Assembly (NCBI GenBank): GCA_003001975.1
Contig: PVUG01000016.1
Location: 1-64,000, forward strand
Length of the DNA stretch: 64,000 bases
Source: Martelella mediterranea
Lineage (GTDB): Bacteria > Pseudomonadota > Alphaproteobacteria > Rhizobiales > Rhizobiaceae
Direction: 5' to 3'
In this document: positions 8,468-17,605 of the stretch, one piece after another
Position numbering within the stretch: position 1 is the stretch's first letter
Layout of the letters: each line of letters begins with the position of its first letter
Translations under genes and position numbers: made by a program
Notes under the pieces: generated by a model
Database searches by the model: none
What the model saw: only the letters and a program-made list of their open reading frames with translations
Told to the model about the DNA's origin: nothing

Positions 8468-9118
8468 ATGAAGCTCGTTCTGTTTGATTGCGACGGCACG
8501 CTGGTGGACAGCGCCGTGCGCATCCATGAAACCATGCGGCGCGCTTTTATCGCCTTCGGTCATCCCGAACCGACGCTGGCCGAAACCAAGACCATTATCG
8601 GTCTTTCGCTTGATCTTTCCATTGCCCGGCTGCTCGGCCGCCAGGAGGTCGATGACGAGGTTCTGGCGATCCGGGTGAAGTTCAAGTCGCTGTTTGCCGA
8701 GGTGCACTCCGATCCCAACATGATGGAACAGCTGTTTCCCGGGATTGCCGAACTGATCGCAGCCCTTGCCGCCCGCGACGATATCACCATCGGCGCGGTG
8801 ACCGGCAATTCGCGCCGGGGCCTCAACCATGTTCTGGAACTGCACGGACTGGCGCCCGATTTTTCGGTGTCGCGCACGGCTGACGACTGCCCGTCGAAAC
8901 CGCATCCGGCCATGGTGCTTGAATGCTGCGTGGAAGCAGGGTTCAATCCGGCGGATGCCGTGGTTGTCGGCGATGCGGTCTTCGACATGCAGATGGCCGG
9001 AAAGGCCGGCGCCCACGCCATCGGTGTTGCCTGGGGCTATGGCGAGATCGCCGACCTGCAGGATGCCGGAGCCGGTGCGATCGTCTGGCATCCGGAGGAA
9101 ATCCTGAAACTTGTGTGA
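8468..9118 (+). CDS. HAD-IA family phosphatase, copy 1
   Basis: A 216-residue haloacid-dehalogenase-type hydrolase. Motif I is DCDGTLVDS (nucleophile and general acid aspartates at residues 8 and 10), motif II is the VTGNS threonine region, motif III the SKPHP lysine, and motif IV VVGDAVFD. The layout resembles phosphoglycolate and nucleotide phosphatases, but the substrate is not predictable. It is followed after 15 bases by a clear paralogue, so a tandem duplication took place. Confidence 0.9.
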   Translation: MKLVLFDCDGTLVDSAVRIHETMRRAFIAFGHPEPTLAETKTIIGLSLDLSIARLLGRQEVDDEVLAIRVKFKSLFAEVHSDPNMMEQLFPGIAELIAALAARDDITIGAVTGNSRRGLNHVLELHGLAPDFSVSRTADDCPSKPHPAMVLECCVEAGFNPADAVVVGDAVFDMQMAGKAGAHAIGVAWGYGEIADLQDAGAGAIVWHPEEILKLV

Positions 9119-9133
9119 GCCGGGAGCGCTTTC

Positions 9134-9796
9134 ATGAAGCTGGTGCTATTTGACTGTGACGGAACGCTGGTCGACAGCCTGGCGATCATTCAGGAGACGA
9201 TGGTGCGCACATTCCGTGCCTTCGGGCATGCCGTGCCGGACGAACACGCAATCCGCGGCACGGTCGGCCTGACGCTGGATGTGGCGATTGCCGGTCTTCT
9301 GGGGCGCAATGCGGTAGACCATGAATGCCGTGACATGATGGGCTATTACCGCTCGCTGTTTGCCGAAGTGCGGCGCGATCCTGCGATGCAGGAAAAGCTT
9401 TACGACGGCATTGCCGTGATGCTGTCTGAGCTGTTCCTGCAGGACGATATCCTGGTCGGCGCGGTGACCGGAAAATCGCGCCGCGGGCTCGACCATATGC
9501 TGAAGACGCATGGCTACAGCGAAAAATTCATCGCCACCCGCACGGCCGATGATTGCCCTTCCAAGCCCAATCCGGCCATGGTGCTGGAATGCTGTGACGA
9601 GACGGGCATGCGGCCCGAACAGGCGGTTGTCGTCGGCGACAGCGTGTTCGATATCCAGATGGCGTGCGCGGCCGGTGCATCGGCAATCGGGGTTTCGTGG
9701 GGATATGGCGCACCGGACGCCCTGAAACAGTCGGGCGCCATGGCAATTGCCGCAACGCCGGATGATATTCTGAAATATGTTCTGAAGGGTGAATGA
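9134..9796 (+). CDS. HAD-IA family phosphatase, copy 2
   Basis: A 220-residue paralogue of the preceding gene. The first 15 residues (MKLVLFDCDGTLVDS) are identical, and TADDCPSKP, NPAMVLECC and VVGDSVFD are shared, while the cap region (about residues 20-85) differs much more. All four HAD motifs are intact, so both copies should be active; divergence in the cap suggests different substrates. The stop codon overlaps the ATP12 start by four bases. Confidence 0.9.
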   Translation: MKLVLFDCDGTLVDSLAIIQETMVRTFRAFGHAVPDEHAIRGTVGLTLDVAIAGLLGRNAVDHECRDMMGYYRSLFAEVRRDPAMQEKLYDGIAVMLSELFLQDDILVGAVTGKSRRGLDHMLKTHGYSEKFIATRTADDCPSKPNPAMVLECCDETGMRPEQAVVVGDSVFDIQMACAAGASAIGVSWGYGAPDALKQSGAMAIAATPDDILKYVLKGE

Positions 9797-10545
9797 TGAG
9801 TGATGATCCCATCCGCCGCGCGCAGGAGCTGATGCGCGCCGAACTGCCGAAGAAATTCTATTCCGAAGCCAGCATCGCCGCCGAAGGCGAAGGTTTTGCC
9901 GTGAAGCTTGACGGCCGGTCGGTCAAGACGCCCTCGCGCAATCCCCTGATCCTGCCAACGGCCGCTGCCGCCGAACATGTCCGCGCCGAATGGCAGGCGC
10001 AGGAAAACGTCATCGACCCGGCAAAAATGCCGGTGACCCGGCTTGCCAATACGGTGATTGACGGCGTCAGCCTAAACAGCGAGGCCGTGTTCGAGGAAAT
10101 CATCGCCTATGCGGGCAATGACATGCTGTTTTACCGGGCCGAAAGCCCGCAGGAACTGGTGGAGCGCCAGAAACTGGAATGGGACCCCGTTCTCGACTGG
10201 TTCGCCGCGGAATTCGGCGCGCGCTTCGTGCTTGTCGAGGGCATTATCTTCGCCGGTCAGCCGGCGGAAAGCATCGAAGCCTTCCGCCGCGAACTGTCGC
10301 GGCATACAGAGCCGTTTGCGCTCGGCGCTCTGCATGTGATGACCACGATTTCCGGCTCCGCTCTCTTGGCGCTGGCGCTGGCGCGCGGGCGGATCGATCT
10401 GGACACGGGCTGGGCGCTTGCCAATCTCGAGGAAAACTGGACCATCGAACACTGGGGCCGCGACGAAGAAGCCGAGCGCCGACGGGCAAAGCATTTCGAG
10501 GACATGAGCGCCGCGCATACCCTGATGAGGGCGCTTTCAGACTGA
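9793..10545 (+). CDS. ATP12 family F1-ATPase assembly chaperone
   Basis: A 250-residue protein matching the ATP12 family, which in mitochondria binds the F1 alpha subunit during ATP synthase assembly and is common in alphaproteobacteria. Seen are FAVKLDGRSVKTP near residue 35, the WQAQENVIDP segment, MPVTRLANTVID, and the C-terminal WTIEHWGRDEEAERR. It overlaps the upstream HAD gene by four bases (ATGA). A second ATG directly follows the first, so the start is uncertain by one codon. Its role in F1 assembly here is inferred from family. Confidence 0.92.
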   Translation: MMSDDPIRRAQELMRAELPKKFYSEASIAAEGEGFAVKLDGRSVKTPSRNPLILPTAAAAEHVRAEWQAQENVIDPAKMPVTRLANTVIDGVSLNSEAVFEEIIAYAGNDMLFYRAESPQELVERQKLEWDPVLDWFAAEFGARFVLVEGIIFAGQPAESIEAFRRELSRHTEPFALGALHVMTTISGSALLALALARGRIDLDTGWALANLEENWTIEHWGRDEEAERRRAKHFEDMSAAHTLMRALSD

Positions 10546-10625
10546 AATGCCGGCTTTTGATTCAGCTTGTCAGCAAAGCCTGAAATGTGGCGGTTCGTGT
10601 CTTAAGCGACTTTCCCAAAGGCGTC

Positions 10626-10780
10626 ATGCTCGGGCTTGACCCGAGCATCCAATCCCGTCTGTCGCGAGAAGCGTTGGCGAACTTTTAGCACGGCATTGCA
10701 AGAGCCTCACGACAACCGCAAACGCTCTAGCCGTGGCACGAGACACATGGATCCTCGGGTCAAGCCCGAGAATGACGCGG
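10626..10780. repeat. RIME-like paired palindrome, element C
   Basis: The left palindrome (10626-10648) reads ATGCTCGGG / CCCGAGCAT around CTTGA; compared with elements A and B both arms carry matching changes (C to G on one side, G to C on the other), so pairing is kept. The right palindrome (10751-10773) has arms TCCTCGGG / CCCGAGAA, one mismatch. It lies in the 320-base gap between convergent ATP12 and fghA genes. Confidence 0.88.
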
Positions 10781-10806
10781 TGGAGGGGCAGACGTTTGTC
10801 AGTCAT

Positions 10807-10835
10807 TTCAGCCGGAAGCATGGCTTCCGGCTGAA
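10807..10835. terminator. Long hairpin between convergent ATP12 and fghA genes
   Basis: TTCAGCCGGAAGC and GCTTCCGGCTGAA are exact reverse complements (13 bp) around ATG. There is no strong T-tract on either side, so it may be a rho-independent terminator of weak type or a transcript-end stabiliser serving both genes. Confidence 0.6.
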
Positions 10836-10865
10836 GCGTTTCCATTCCCCGCGTTTCAAACCATA

Positions 10866-11696
10866 CTAAAGCCGCGCGGCATGCCAGCGCAGGTGGTCTT
10901 CCATGAAGGTCGAAATGAAGTAGTAGGAATGGTCGTAACGCTCGTGCATGCGCAACGTCAGCGCGATGTCCGTGCCCTTGATGGCCTCTTCGAACAGCCA
11001 GGGTTTCAGACCGTCCTCGAGGAAGCCGTCGGCCTTGCCCTGATCGATCATAAATTCCGGAAAACGGGCGCCGTCTTCCACCAGTGCGCAGGCATCATAG
11101 GCGCGCCATGCGGCCTTGTCTTCACCGAGATATTGTTTGAAGGCGCCGATTGCCCAGTCCGAGGTTGACGGCGACACGATTGGCGCGAAGGCCGAGCAGC
11201 TCTTGAAACGGTCCGGATTCCTGAGTGCAATCGTCATTGCCCCGTGGCCGCCCATGGAATGGCCGAATATGCCCTGACGCTCCATATCGGCGCGGAAGTG
11301 GCTTCCGATGAGCGCCGGAAGCTCTTCGGTGATGTAGGTGTACATCTGAAAATTGAGCTGCCACGGCGACACGGTGGCATCGACATAGAAGCCGGCGCCC
11401 TTGCCCAGCTGCCAGTTGGTCAGCTCATCGGGGATTTCCTTGCCGCGCGGGCTGGTGTCGGGGCAGACGATGATGATGCCGAGTTCAGCGGCCAGACGCC
11501 GGTATTCGCCCTTTTCCATCACATTCGCATGGCTGCAGGTGAGGCCGGAAAGATACCAGAGAACCGGGCAGGGGCCGTCAACGGCCTGCGGGGGCACGAA
11601 GACGGCAAAGGTCATCTCGCAATTGCAGGCCTTCGAATCATGCGAGAAAACGCCCTGCATGCCGCCAAAGGCCGTGTTTTCGGAAAGAATGTTCAT
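10866..11696 (-). CDS. fghA: S-formylglutathione hydrolase
   Basis: A 276-residue esterase D-type enzyme that hydrolyses S-formylglutathione to formate and glutathione, the second step of glutathione-dependent formaldehyde oxidation. The nucleophile is Ser147 in GHSMGGHG, WYLSGLTC precedes it, and the histidine of the triad lies in ERYDHSYYFI near the C-terminus. I chose the ATG at 11696; an earlier in-frame start would overlap the upstream gene and lacks family support. The first step is encoded by frmA at 12642-13769 in the same operon. Confidence 0.96.
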   Translation of the reverse strand: MNILSENTAFGGMQGVFSHDSKACNCEMTFAVFVPPQAVDGPCPVLWYLSGLTCSHANVMEKGEYRRLAAELGIIIVCPDTSPRGKEIPDELTNWQLGKGAGFYVDATVSPWQLNFQMYTYITEELPALIGSHFRADMERQGIFGHSMGGHGAMTIALRNPDRFKSCSAFAPIVSPSTSDWAIGAFKQYLGEDKAAWRAYDACALVEDGARFPEFMIDQGKADGFLEDGLKPWLFEEAIKGTDIALTLRMHERYDHSYYFISTFMEDHLRWHAARL

Positions 11697-11707
11697 GGGT
11701 TCAGTCC

Positions 11708-12175
11708 TCAGGTCTGGTCCGTGTCTGATGTCTTTATTGATTTCGCCTGCCGGCAAAGCCGTTCCATGGTTTGCAGAAAGGCGGAACGGTCACGCGGCGT
11801 AAAGGCGGCGTTGTAGCCCTTGCTTTCGCCGGTTTCGCGCAAATGCTGGCCAAGATCGCGCATCGCCCGCGCCATGCCGATATTGGCGGTGTCGAACAGC
11901 CGGCCGGTCGGGCCCGTCACCAGTGCGCCCGTGGAAACGCAGCGTTCGGCCAGCGGCACATCCGCCGTCACCACGATATCGCCGGAAGCGGCGCGTTCGG
12001 CAATCCAGTCGTCGGCGGCATCGAAGGCGCCGGAAACGATCACATTCTTGATCATCGGGTCGCGCGAGGGCCTAAGCCCGGAATTGGCGACGAATGTCAC
12101 CGGTAGCGCGTGGCGTTCCGCGACCTTGATGATTTCGGGTTTAACCGGGCAGGCGTCGGCATCGACGTAAATCAT
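11708..12175 (-). CDS. DUF188 (YaiI/YqxD) family protein
   Basis: A 155-residue protein of the UPF0178/DUF188 family: it opens with MIYVDADACPVK and has the conserved VSGAFDAADDWI and DIVVTADVPLAERC segments. The family has a PIN/NYN-like fold with clustered acidic residues, which hints at nuclease activity, but no function is established here. It overlaps the acetyltransferase gene by four bases and precedes fghA by 11 bases, so it is part of the formaldehyde operon. Confidence 0.92.
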   Translation of the reverse strand: MIYVDADACPVKPEIIKVAERHALPVTFVANSGLRPSRDPMIKNVIVSGAFDAADDWIAERAASGDIVVTADVPLAERCVSTGALVTGPTGRLFDTANIGMARAMRDLGQHLRETGESKGYNAAFTPRDRSAFLQTMERLCRQAKSIKTSDTDQT

Positions 12176-12641
12176 GCAGCCGCTCCCGCCGCAGGCTTTC
12201 GCAGCATATCGACATGCGGGATACCGTCTTCCAGATATTCTTCAGACGTGACGACAAAGCCGAAGCCTGCATAGAAATTCTGAAGATGCGCCTGCGCGGA
12301 AATGGAAATCGCCGCGTCGGGCCAGAGCTTTTCACAGGCCGTAACAGCTTCCCGCATGACCGCGCGCCCCATATTCTGCCCCCGGTGAGATGGCGCAACG
12401 ATGACGCGACCGATACGCGCCGGCCCGGAAGACGCAGGCGGTGCGAACAGCCGTGCATAGCCGAAAAGCCCGTTATCGTCGCGAAGGCGCATATGCAGCG
12501 CCTCCGGATCCTTGCCGTCGATCTCGGGGTAGGGGCAGTTCTGTTCCACCACGAAGACATCGACGCGTAGCTTCACGACGTCGTGGAATTCGCCCGCAGT
12601 GAGAGCCTCCATGCGGGCGATATCGACGCTGTAATCCGACA

Positions 12642-12642
<1 letters not shown>
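12172..12642 (-). CDS. ElaA-like GNAT N-acetyltransferase
   Basis: A 156-residue GNAT-fold protein. LRVDVFVVEQNCPYPEIDGKD is the mark of the ElaA subgroup, RVIVAPSHRGQNMGRAV is the acetyl-CoA pyrophosphate loop, and NFYAGFGF the C-terminal motif. The substrate is unknown. Its ends overlap both neighbours (one base with frmA, four with the DUF188 gene), indicating tight translational coupling within the formaldehyde-detoxification operon. Confidence 0.92.
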
Positions 12643-13769
<1,127 letters not shown>

Positions 13770-13981
13770 CTGGTGTTTCTCCAAAATCGCCTTTGTTATC
13801 GATCAATCTTTGCCATGGCCGCCCCGACCTCCGCAAGCATAATACCAAGGATCGGTGACCGGAAATTTCACTGTTCGTTGACCTGCTGATCGGTGATGAC
13901 TGGCACTTTCCGCCGGTTTTGGCTATGAAGGGGGCAAGAACCGGAAAAACCGGCATGCCGAACGGGATGGAAAGGCCTAAA

Positions 13982-14371
13982 ATGGTTGAAGACGAACTTT
14001 ACGGCGATGATACGCTCGGGGGGCGCCTGCTTGCCGCCCGTGAAAGCGCTGGCATGAGCCCGGCGGAACTGGCCGGGCGTCTGGGGGTCACGCGAGAGAC
14101 GCTCAGGAACTGGGAATGCGATCGCGCCGCACCTTCGCTGGAACGGCTGGTGCGCATTGCATCCGTGCTGAAGGTACGCCCGCTCTGGCTGATTGCGGGT
14201 GACTGCGAAAAGGCGGGTTCAGGCCACCGGCAGAAGAGTTTCAGCCTCAAGGACGTCGTTATCGAGGTCAATCATGTCGGGTATGCCGGGCGTTATCCGG
14301 ATGCCATCCGGCACCCACGATTGCCCGGCTCTTTCGGGTTTGCAGTGACCGGCGGCCGAACGCTGCACTGA
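13982..14371 (+). CDS. XRE-family helix-turn-helix regulator
   Basis: A 129-residue protein from the chosen ATG at 13982, which has GGAAAGG six bases upstream; an earlier in-frame ATG at 13919 would add 21 residues with no domain. An HTH_XRE domain spans about residues 12-68 (LGGRLLAARESAGMSPAEL, then VTRETLRNWECDRAAPS). The C-terminal 50 residues are unrecognised. It is divergent from frmA, separated by 212 bases, which makes frmA a possible target, though no operator was identified. It is convergent with lipB. Confidence 0.85.
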   Translation: MVEDELYGDDTLGGRLLAARESAGMSPAELAGRLGVTRETLRNWECDRAAPSLERLVRIASVLKVRPLWLIAGDCEKAGSGHRQKSFSLKDVVIEVNHVGYAGRYPDAIRHPRLPGSFGFAVTGGRTLH

Positions 14372-14375
14372 GCCT

Positions 14376-15101
14376 TCATGCGGTTTCCGACGTGACGACT
14401 GTTTCGCCGAAAACCTCTTCGAACGCTTTTCTAAGACAGATATCGACATCTTCCATCGTCACCGGCAGGCCGAGATCGACAAGGCTGGTGACGCCGTAGC
14501 CGGCAATGCCGCACGGCACGATGCCACCGAAATGTTCCAGTTCTGGCTCGACATTGATCGACAGGCCGTGAAAACTGACCCAGTGGCGCAACCGGATGCC
14601 GATCGCGGCAATCTTGTCTTCCGCCGGCGTGCCGTCGGGCAGAGGCGGGCGTTCGGGGCGGCGGACCCAGACACCGACCCGGTCCTCGCGCCGCTCTCCG
14701 CGCACATTCATCGAATTAAGCGTCTTGATGATGGTTTCCTCGATGGCGGCGACGAAGGCGCGCACATCGCGCCGGCGGCGTTTGAGATCGAGCATCAGAT
14801 AGGCAACGCGCTGTCCGGGACCGTGATAGGTATATTCGCCGCCCCGTCCGGTCTCGTAAACCGGAAACCGGTCGGGGGCCAGCAGGTCCTGGCGCACGGC
14901 GCTGGTGCCTGCGGTATAAAGTGGCGGGTGTTCGACCAGCCAGACAAGCTCGTCGGCTTCGCCGCGTGCGATCAGATCGACTTCGCGCTCCATCACGGAA
15001 AGTGCCTGCGGGTAGGGCACAAGCCCCTCCGACAGACGCCATCTGACCGGCGGTGAACCGGGGTCGGCATGCATGAGAAAATTGATTTCGCGTCGTTCCA
15101 T
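14376..15101 (-). CDS. lipB: Lipoyl(octanoyl) transferase
   Basis: A 241-residue enzyme that moves octanoyl groups from acyl carrier protein to lipoyl-domain lysines, the first step of protein lipoylation in the cytoplasm. [13 protein letters not shown], the lysine in [10 protein letters not shown] and the cysteine of [10 protein letters not shown] form the active site pattern. The ATG at 15101 has AGGA eight bases upstream; a longer frame to 15149 lacks family residues. Target proteins include GcvH encoded at 4984-5349 and the 2-oxoacid dehydrogenases elsewhere. Confidence 0.95.
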   Translation of the reverse strand: MERREINFLMHADPGSPPVRWRLSEGLVPYPQALSVMEREVDLIARGEADELVWLVEHPPLYTAGTSAVRQDLLAPDRFPVYETGRGGEYTYHGPGQRVAYLMLDLKRRRRDVRAFVAAIEETIIKTLNSMNVRGERREDRVGVWVRRPERPPLPDGTPAEDKIAAIGIRLRHWVSFHGLSINVEPELEHFGGIVPCGIAGYGVTSLVDLGLPVTMEDVDICLRKAFEEVFGETVVTSETA

Positions 15102-15296
15102 CGGTTCATCCTTCGCGCTTCTCCTTGCAGATTTCGCGATAGGCGGCAAGGCGAAAGCGCCGGTGGCGGCAAGGCGCTGCGCGGTCTTTAAAAGTTTCTC
15201 CAGAAGAAATGAAAAAAAACGGTAACAGGCGCTTGTGCGGTGATGAGGCTTTTGCTACATGCAGCGGCGCCGGCACAAACCGGCCTCTACCACGAT

Positions 15297-15381
15297 GCGG
15301 TCGTGGCGGAATTGGTAGACGCGCAGCGTTGAGGTCGCTGTGGGGCAACCCGTGGAAGTTCGAGTCTTCTCGACCGCACCA
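15297..15381 (+). tRNA. tRNA-Leu(GAG)
   Basis: An 85-base cloverleaf with acceptor arms GCGGTCG and CGACCGC, a long variable arm typical of leucine tRNAs, GTTCGAGTC in the T arm and an encoded CCA at 15379-15381. The anticodon in CGTTGAGGTCG is GAG, reading CUC/CUU leucine codons. Confidence 0.96.
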
Positions 15382-15866
15382 TTTTTCAAATAAAATGCAA
15401 TAGAATCATATTCTTGGCATCGAAGCTGGCCCACCACATGCCATGTGGGGCACGTGGTTTCGGTTGAGTTTTTCCGGCGGTCGGCGCGACGGCTGTGGAC
15501 CTCGCTCATCTTGGCCTCGCAATGATCGGGAATCGCCATCAGTCCATACTGGCTGACACCGAGGTTCATCAGCGGTTCCGCAAGGTCGTTGCGCACGTCG
15601 TGCGCTGGAAGCTTTGGCTTCGTTTGATTCCTTTTTCAGCGATTTCCAGCGCAAGGCTTCTCCGCCTGCGATCGTGCATTCATGCGGTCGATCCGAGGAT
15701 TGTCAGATTCGCTATCCTGCAACTGTCCGCGCGTACGGACAGCGCCACGCGGATCTTGATGCCTGCAGTATCGAGCGCGGGCGGATAGGCCGGTCAACCG
15801 GACTGGGATTTCAAGAAAACATGTCCTGGCAAATCCGGCATAAAACCAAGTGGTGGTTGCGTGCGG
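15382..15866. other. 485-base interval downstream of tRNA-Leu, no recognised gene
   Basis: Several short open frames exist on both strands, none with a recognised domain or good ribosome-binding site; the minus-strand frame crossing the tRNA is the usual antisense artefact. No second copy of the tRNA 3' end was seen here or elsewhere in the window. It may be a decayed remnant of an insertion next to the tRNA, but the sequence does not prove it. Confidence 0.4.
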
Positions 15867-16892
15867 CTACGCTACCGGGCCGGTCGACTGGCGTTCGATC
15901 AATGTGGTTGCCAGCGGTCCCGGTTTTTCCAGTTCGCCGCCCTGCAGGCGGGCGAGCAGGTAGTCGGCGGCGGCTCTGCCGATTGCGGCATTGTCGACGG
16001 ACATCGTTGTCAGCGGCGGGTCCGTGAAGGCGGCCATGGGCACGTCATCGAAGCCGGTGATCGAAAGGGTTTGCGGCACAGCTATGCCCATGGCCCTGGC
16101 TTCGATCAGCGCACCGAAGGCGAGGGCGTCATTGCCGCAGATGATGGCCGTCGGCGGTTCGCCCTGCGTGAAGATGCTGCGCAATGCCTGTCGTCCGAAT
16201 TCGATCCCGCTTGGCCCTTCGGTCATATGCTGCGGGCGAATGGCCAGCCCTTCAGTGGCCAGTGCAGCGCGAATGCCCTCAAGGCGGGCCAGCACGCGGT
16301 CATTGTCGGTTGAAGGCTGGTGAATGACGCCGAAACGGCGGTGGCCGAGATCGAGGAGGTGGCGGGTTATCCGGTGAAAGGCCGCCTCATTGTCGAAGCC
16401 GATGCAGGGGTGCGGCGAGTTCGGGCGGTGGGCATACATTACAACATAGGGCACGGCACGCGTATCGATCATCTTGAACAGCGCCGGGCGCTGCTCTTCT
16501 CCGACAATTGCCAGCGCCTCCATGCCGCGCGCCAGCATGACCCGCACCTGTTCGGCGGCGTGGTCGAGATCGTAATTGGAGCAGCCGATCAGCACCGTCA
16601 CGCCGGCTGCGGCCAGCCGTGCCTGCAGGGCATTGACCTGGGCTGCAAAAACGTCATGGTCGAGAGTCGGTATCAATGCGCCGACAAGCATGGTGCGACG
16701 GCTGGCGAGTGCCGCGCCGGCGGCATTCGGGAACCAGCCCAGATCCCGGGCGGCCTGCAAGACGCGCTCGCGCACCTCCGGCGCAACCTTTTCCGGCGCG
16801 TTGAACGCCCGCGAAACGGTTGCCGTCGAAACCCCGGCCGCGGCGGCAACGTCAACGGCGCGTGGCGCGCGTGGTGTTGTCGGTTCACGCAT
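15867..16892 (-). CDS. LacI-family transcriptional repressor of the TRAP/aldolase/kinase cluster
   Basis: A 341-residue regulator with a LacI helix-turn-helix at about residues 12-32 (VDVAAAAGVSTATVSRAFN), the hinge region to about 62, then a periplasmic-binding-protein-like effector domain with ITGFDDVPMAAFTDPPLTT near the C-terminus. It is divergent from the TRAP operon. A perfect GTAAGCGCTTAC palindrome lies 26 bases upstream of its start and a near-copy overlaps the TRAP promoter, so it likely represses both itself and the operon. The inducer is presumably the transported sugar or sugar acid. Confidence 0.95.
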   Translation of the reverse strand: MREPTTPRAPRAVDVAAAAGVSTATVSRAFNAPEKVAPEVRERVLQAARDLGWFPNAAGAALASRRTMLVGALIPTLDHDVFAAQVNALQARLAAAGVTVLIGCSNYDLDHAAEQVRVMLARGMEALAIVGEEQRPALFKMIDTRAVPYVVMYAHRPNSPHPCIGFDNEAAFHRITRHLLDLGHRRFGVIHQPSTDNDRVLARLEGIRAALATEGLAIRPQHMTEGPSGIEFGRQALRSIFTQGEPPTAIICGNDALAFGALIEARAMGIAVPQTLSITGFDDVPMAAFTDPPLTTMSVDNAAIGRAAADYLLARLQGGELEKPGPLATTLIERQSTGPVA

Positions 16893-16917
16893 CTTTTATC
16901 GTTCTCCCAATCTATCA

Positions 16918-16929
16918 GTAAGCGCTTAC
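16918..16929. promoter_or_regulatory. LacI-family operator O1
   Basis: GTAAGCGCTTAC is a perfect 12-bp palindrome with the central CG typical of LacI/GalR operators. It lies between the divergent lacI-type gene and the TRAP operon, close to the former's start. Confidence 0.8.
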
Positions 16930-16969
16930 ATCAAAACGGTGCGCACTTCAATCATTTCGAAATAAGGTG

Positions 16970-16997
16970 TTGACTCATATTCGTCATCGGATATGTA
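16970..16997 (+). promoter_or_regulatory. Promoter of the TRAP catabolic operon
   Basis: TTGACT at 16970-16975 and TATGTA at 16992-16997, 16 bases apart, form a sigma-70-like promoter. The -10 box overlaps operator O2, the layout expected for steric repression. The first gene starts at 17072. Confidence 0.65.
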
Positions 16998-17008
16998 TGC
17001 GCTTACAT
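16993..17008. promoter_or_regulatory. LacI-family operator O2
   Basis: ATGTATGCGCTTACAT is a 16-bp palindrome with a single mismatched pair; its core resembles O1, with centres 77 bases apart (about seven helical turns), which could permit looping by a tetramer. Confidence 0.78.
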
Positions 17009-17071
17009 CGTGTTTACAAAGACGATCAACGCCGGTGGGACGGCTTTGGAGAAGAACAGGGAGGTTTGGTC

Positions 17072-17605
17072 TTGAAGACAATACGAAACTATCTTCTTGG
17101 TGGCATCGAAGCCGTCATCGCAGCCTGCCTGGCGGTGATGCTGGTAACGGTCTTCCTCAATGTTGTCCTGCGTTACGCATTCAACAGCGGCATCACCCTG
17201 ACGGAGGAACTCTCGCGCCTGCTGTTCGTCTGGGTGGTTTTCCTGGGCGCTGCCGCCGCGCTGTTCGAACGGGCGCATCTGGGCGTCAATACCGTGATCC
17301 TGATGATGCCCCGCAGCGCCAGGGTGGTCTGTTTCGTGCTGGCCAACCTGTTGATGCTCTGGGCCAGCTGGCTGGTCCTTTCGGGGACATGGCGTCAGGC
17401 CGAGATCAATCTCGGAACCCTGACACCGGTGCTGGGCGTGTCGCAGTCGCTCTACTTCCTGCCCGTCATCATTTTCATGATCATTTCTCTCGGCTGGTTC
17501 TCCTTCGCCGTGCTGCGCGTGCTTGTCGGCCGTGTCAGCGATGACGAGCTCGCCGGGATGTCGGCAAGCGAAGAAGCCGATGCTGAACGGGAGATGCAGC
17601 CATGA
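17072..17605 (+). CDS. TRAP transporter small permease subunit (DctQ-type)
   Basis: About 177 residues with four predicted membrane helices. TRAP small subunits partner the large permease for sodium-driven uptake of carboxylates and related solutes. The conserved segment is RYAFNSGITLTEELSR followed by FVWVVFLGAAAAL. The start is TTG at 17072, picked because GGGAGG ends seven bases before it; an upstream ATG at 16967 lies before the -10 box and cannot be right. Its stop overlaps the next gene by four bases. Confidence 0.92.
   Translation: MKTIRNYLLGGIEAVIAACLAVMLVTVFLNVVLRYAFNSGITLTEELSRLLFVWVVFLGAAAALFERAHLGVNTVILMMPRSARVVCFVLANLLMLWASWLVLSGTWRQAEINLGTLTPVLGVSQSLYFLPVIIFMIISLGWFSFAVLRVLVGRVSDDELAGMSASEEADAEREMQP

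Noticed and set aside
15297-15381. tRNA-Leu as the attachment site of an integrated island including the LacI/TRAP cluster
   Set aside because: No direct repeat of the tRNA 3' end and no integrase were seen up to 22000; the cluster's base composition looks like its neighbours.
15255-15596. A minus-strand open frame crossing the tRNA-Leu gene (with GCPTATSTL)
   Set aside because: This peptide arises whenever a leucine tRNA is translated in antisense and is a well-known annotation artefact.
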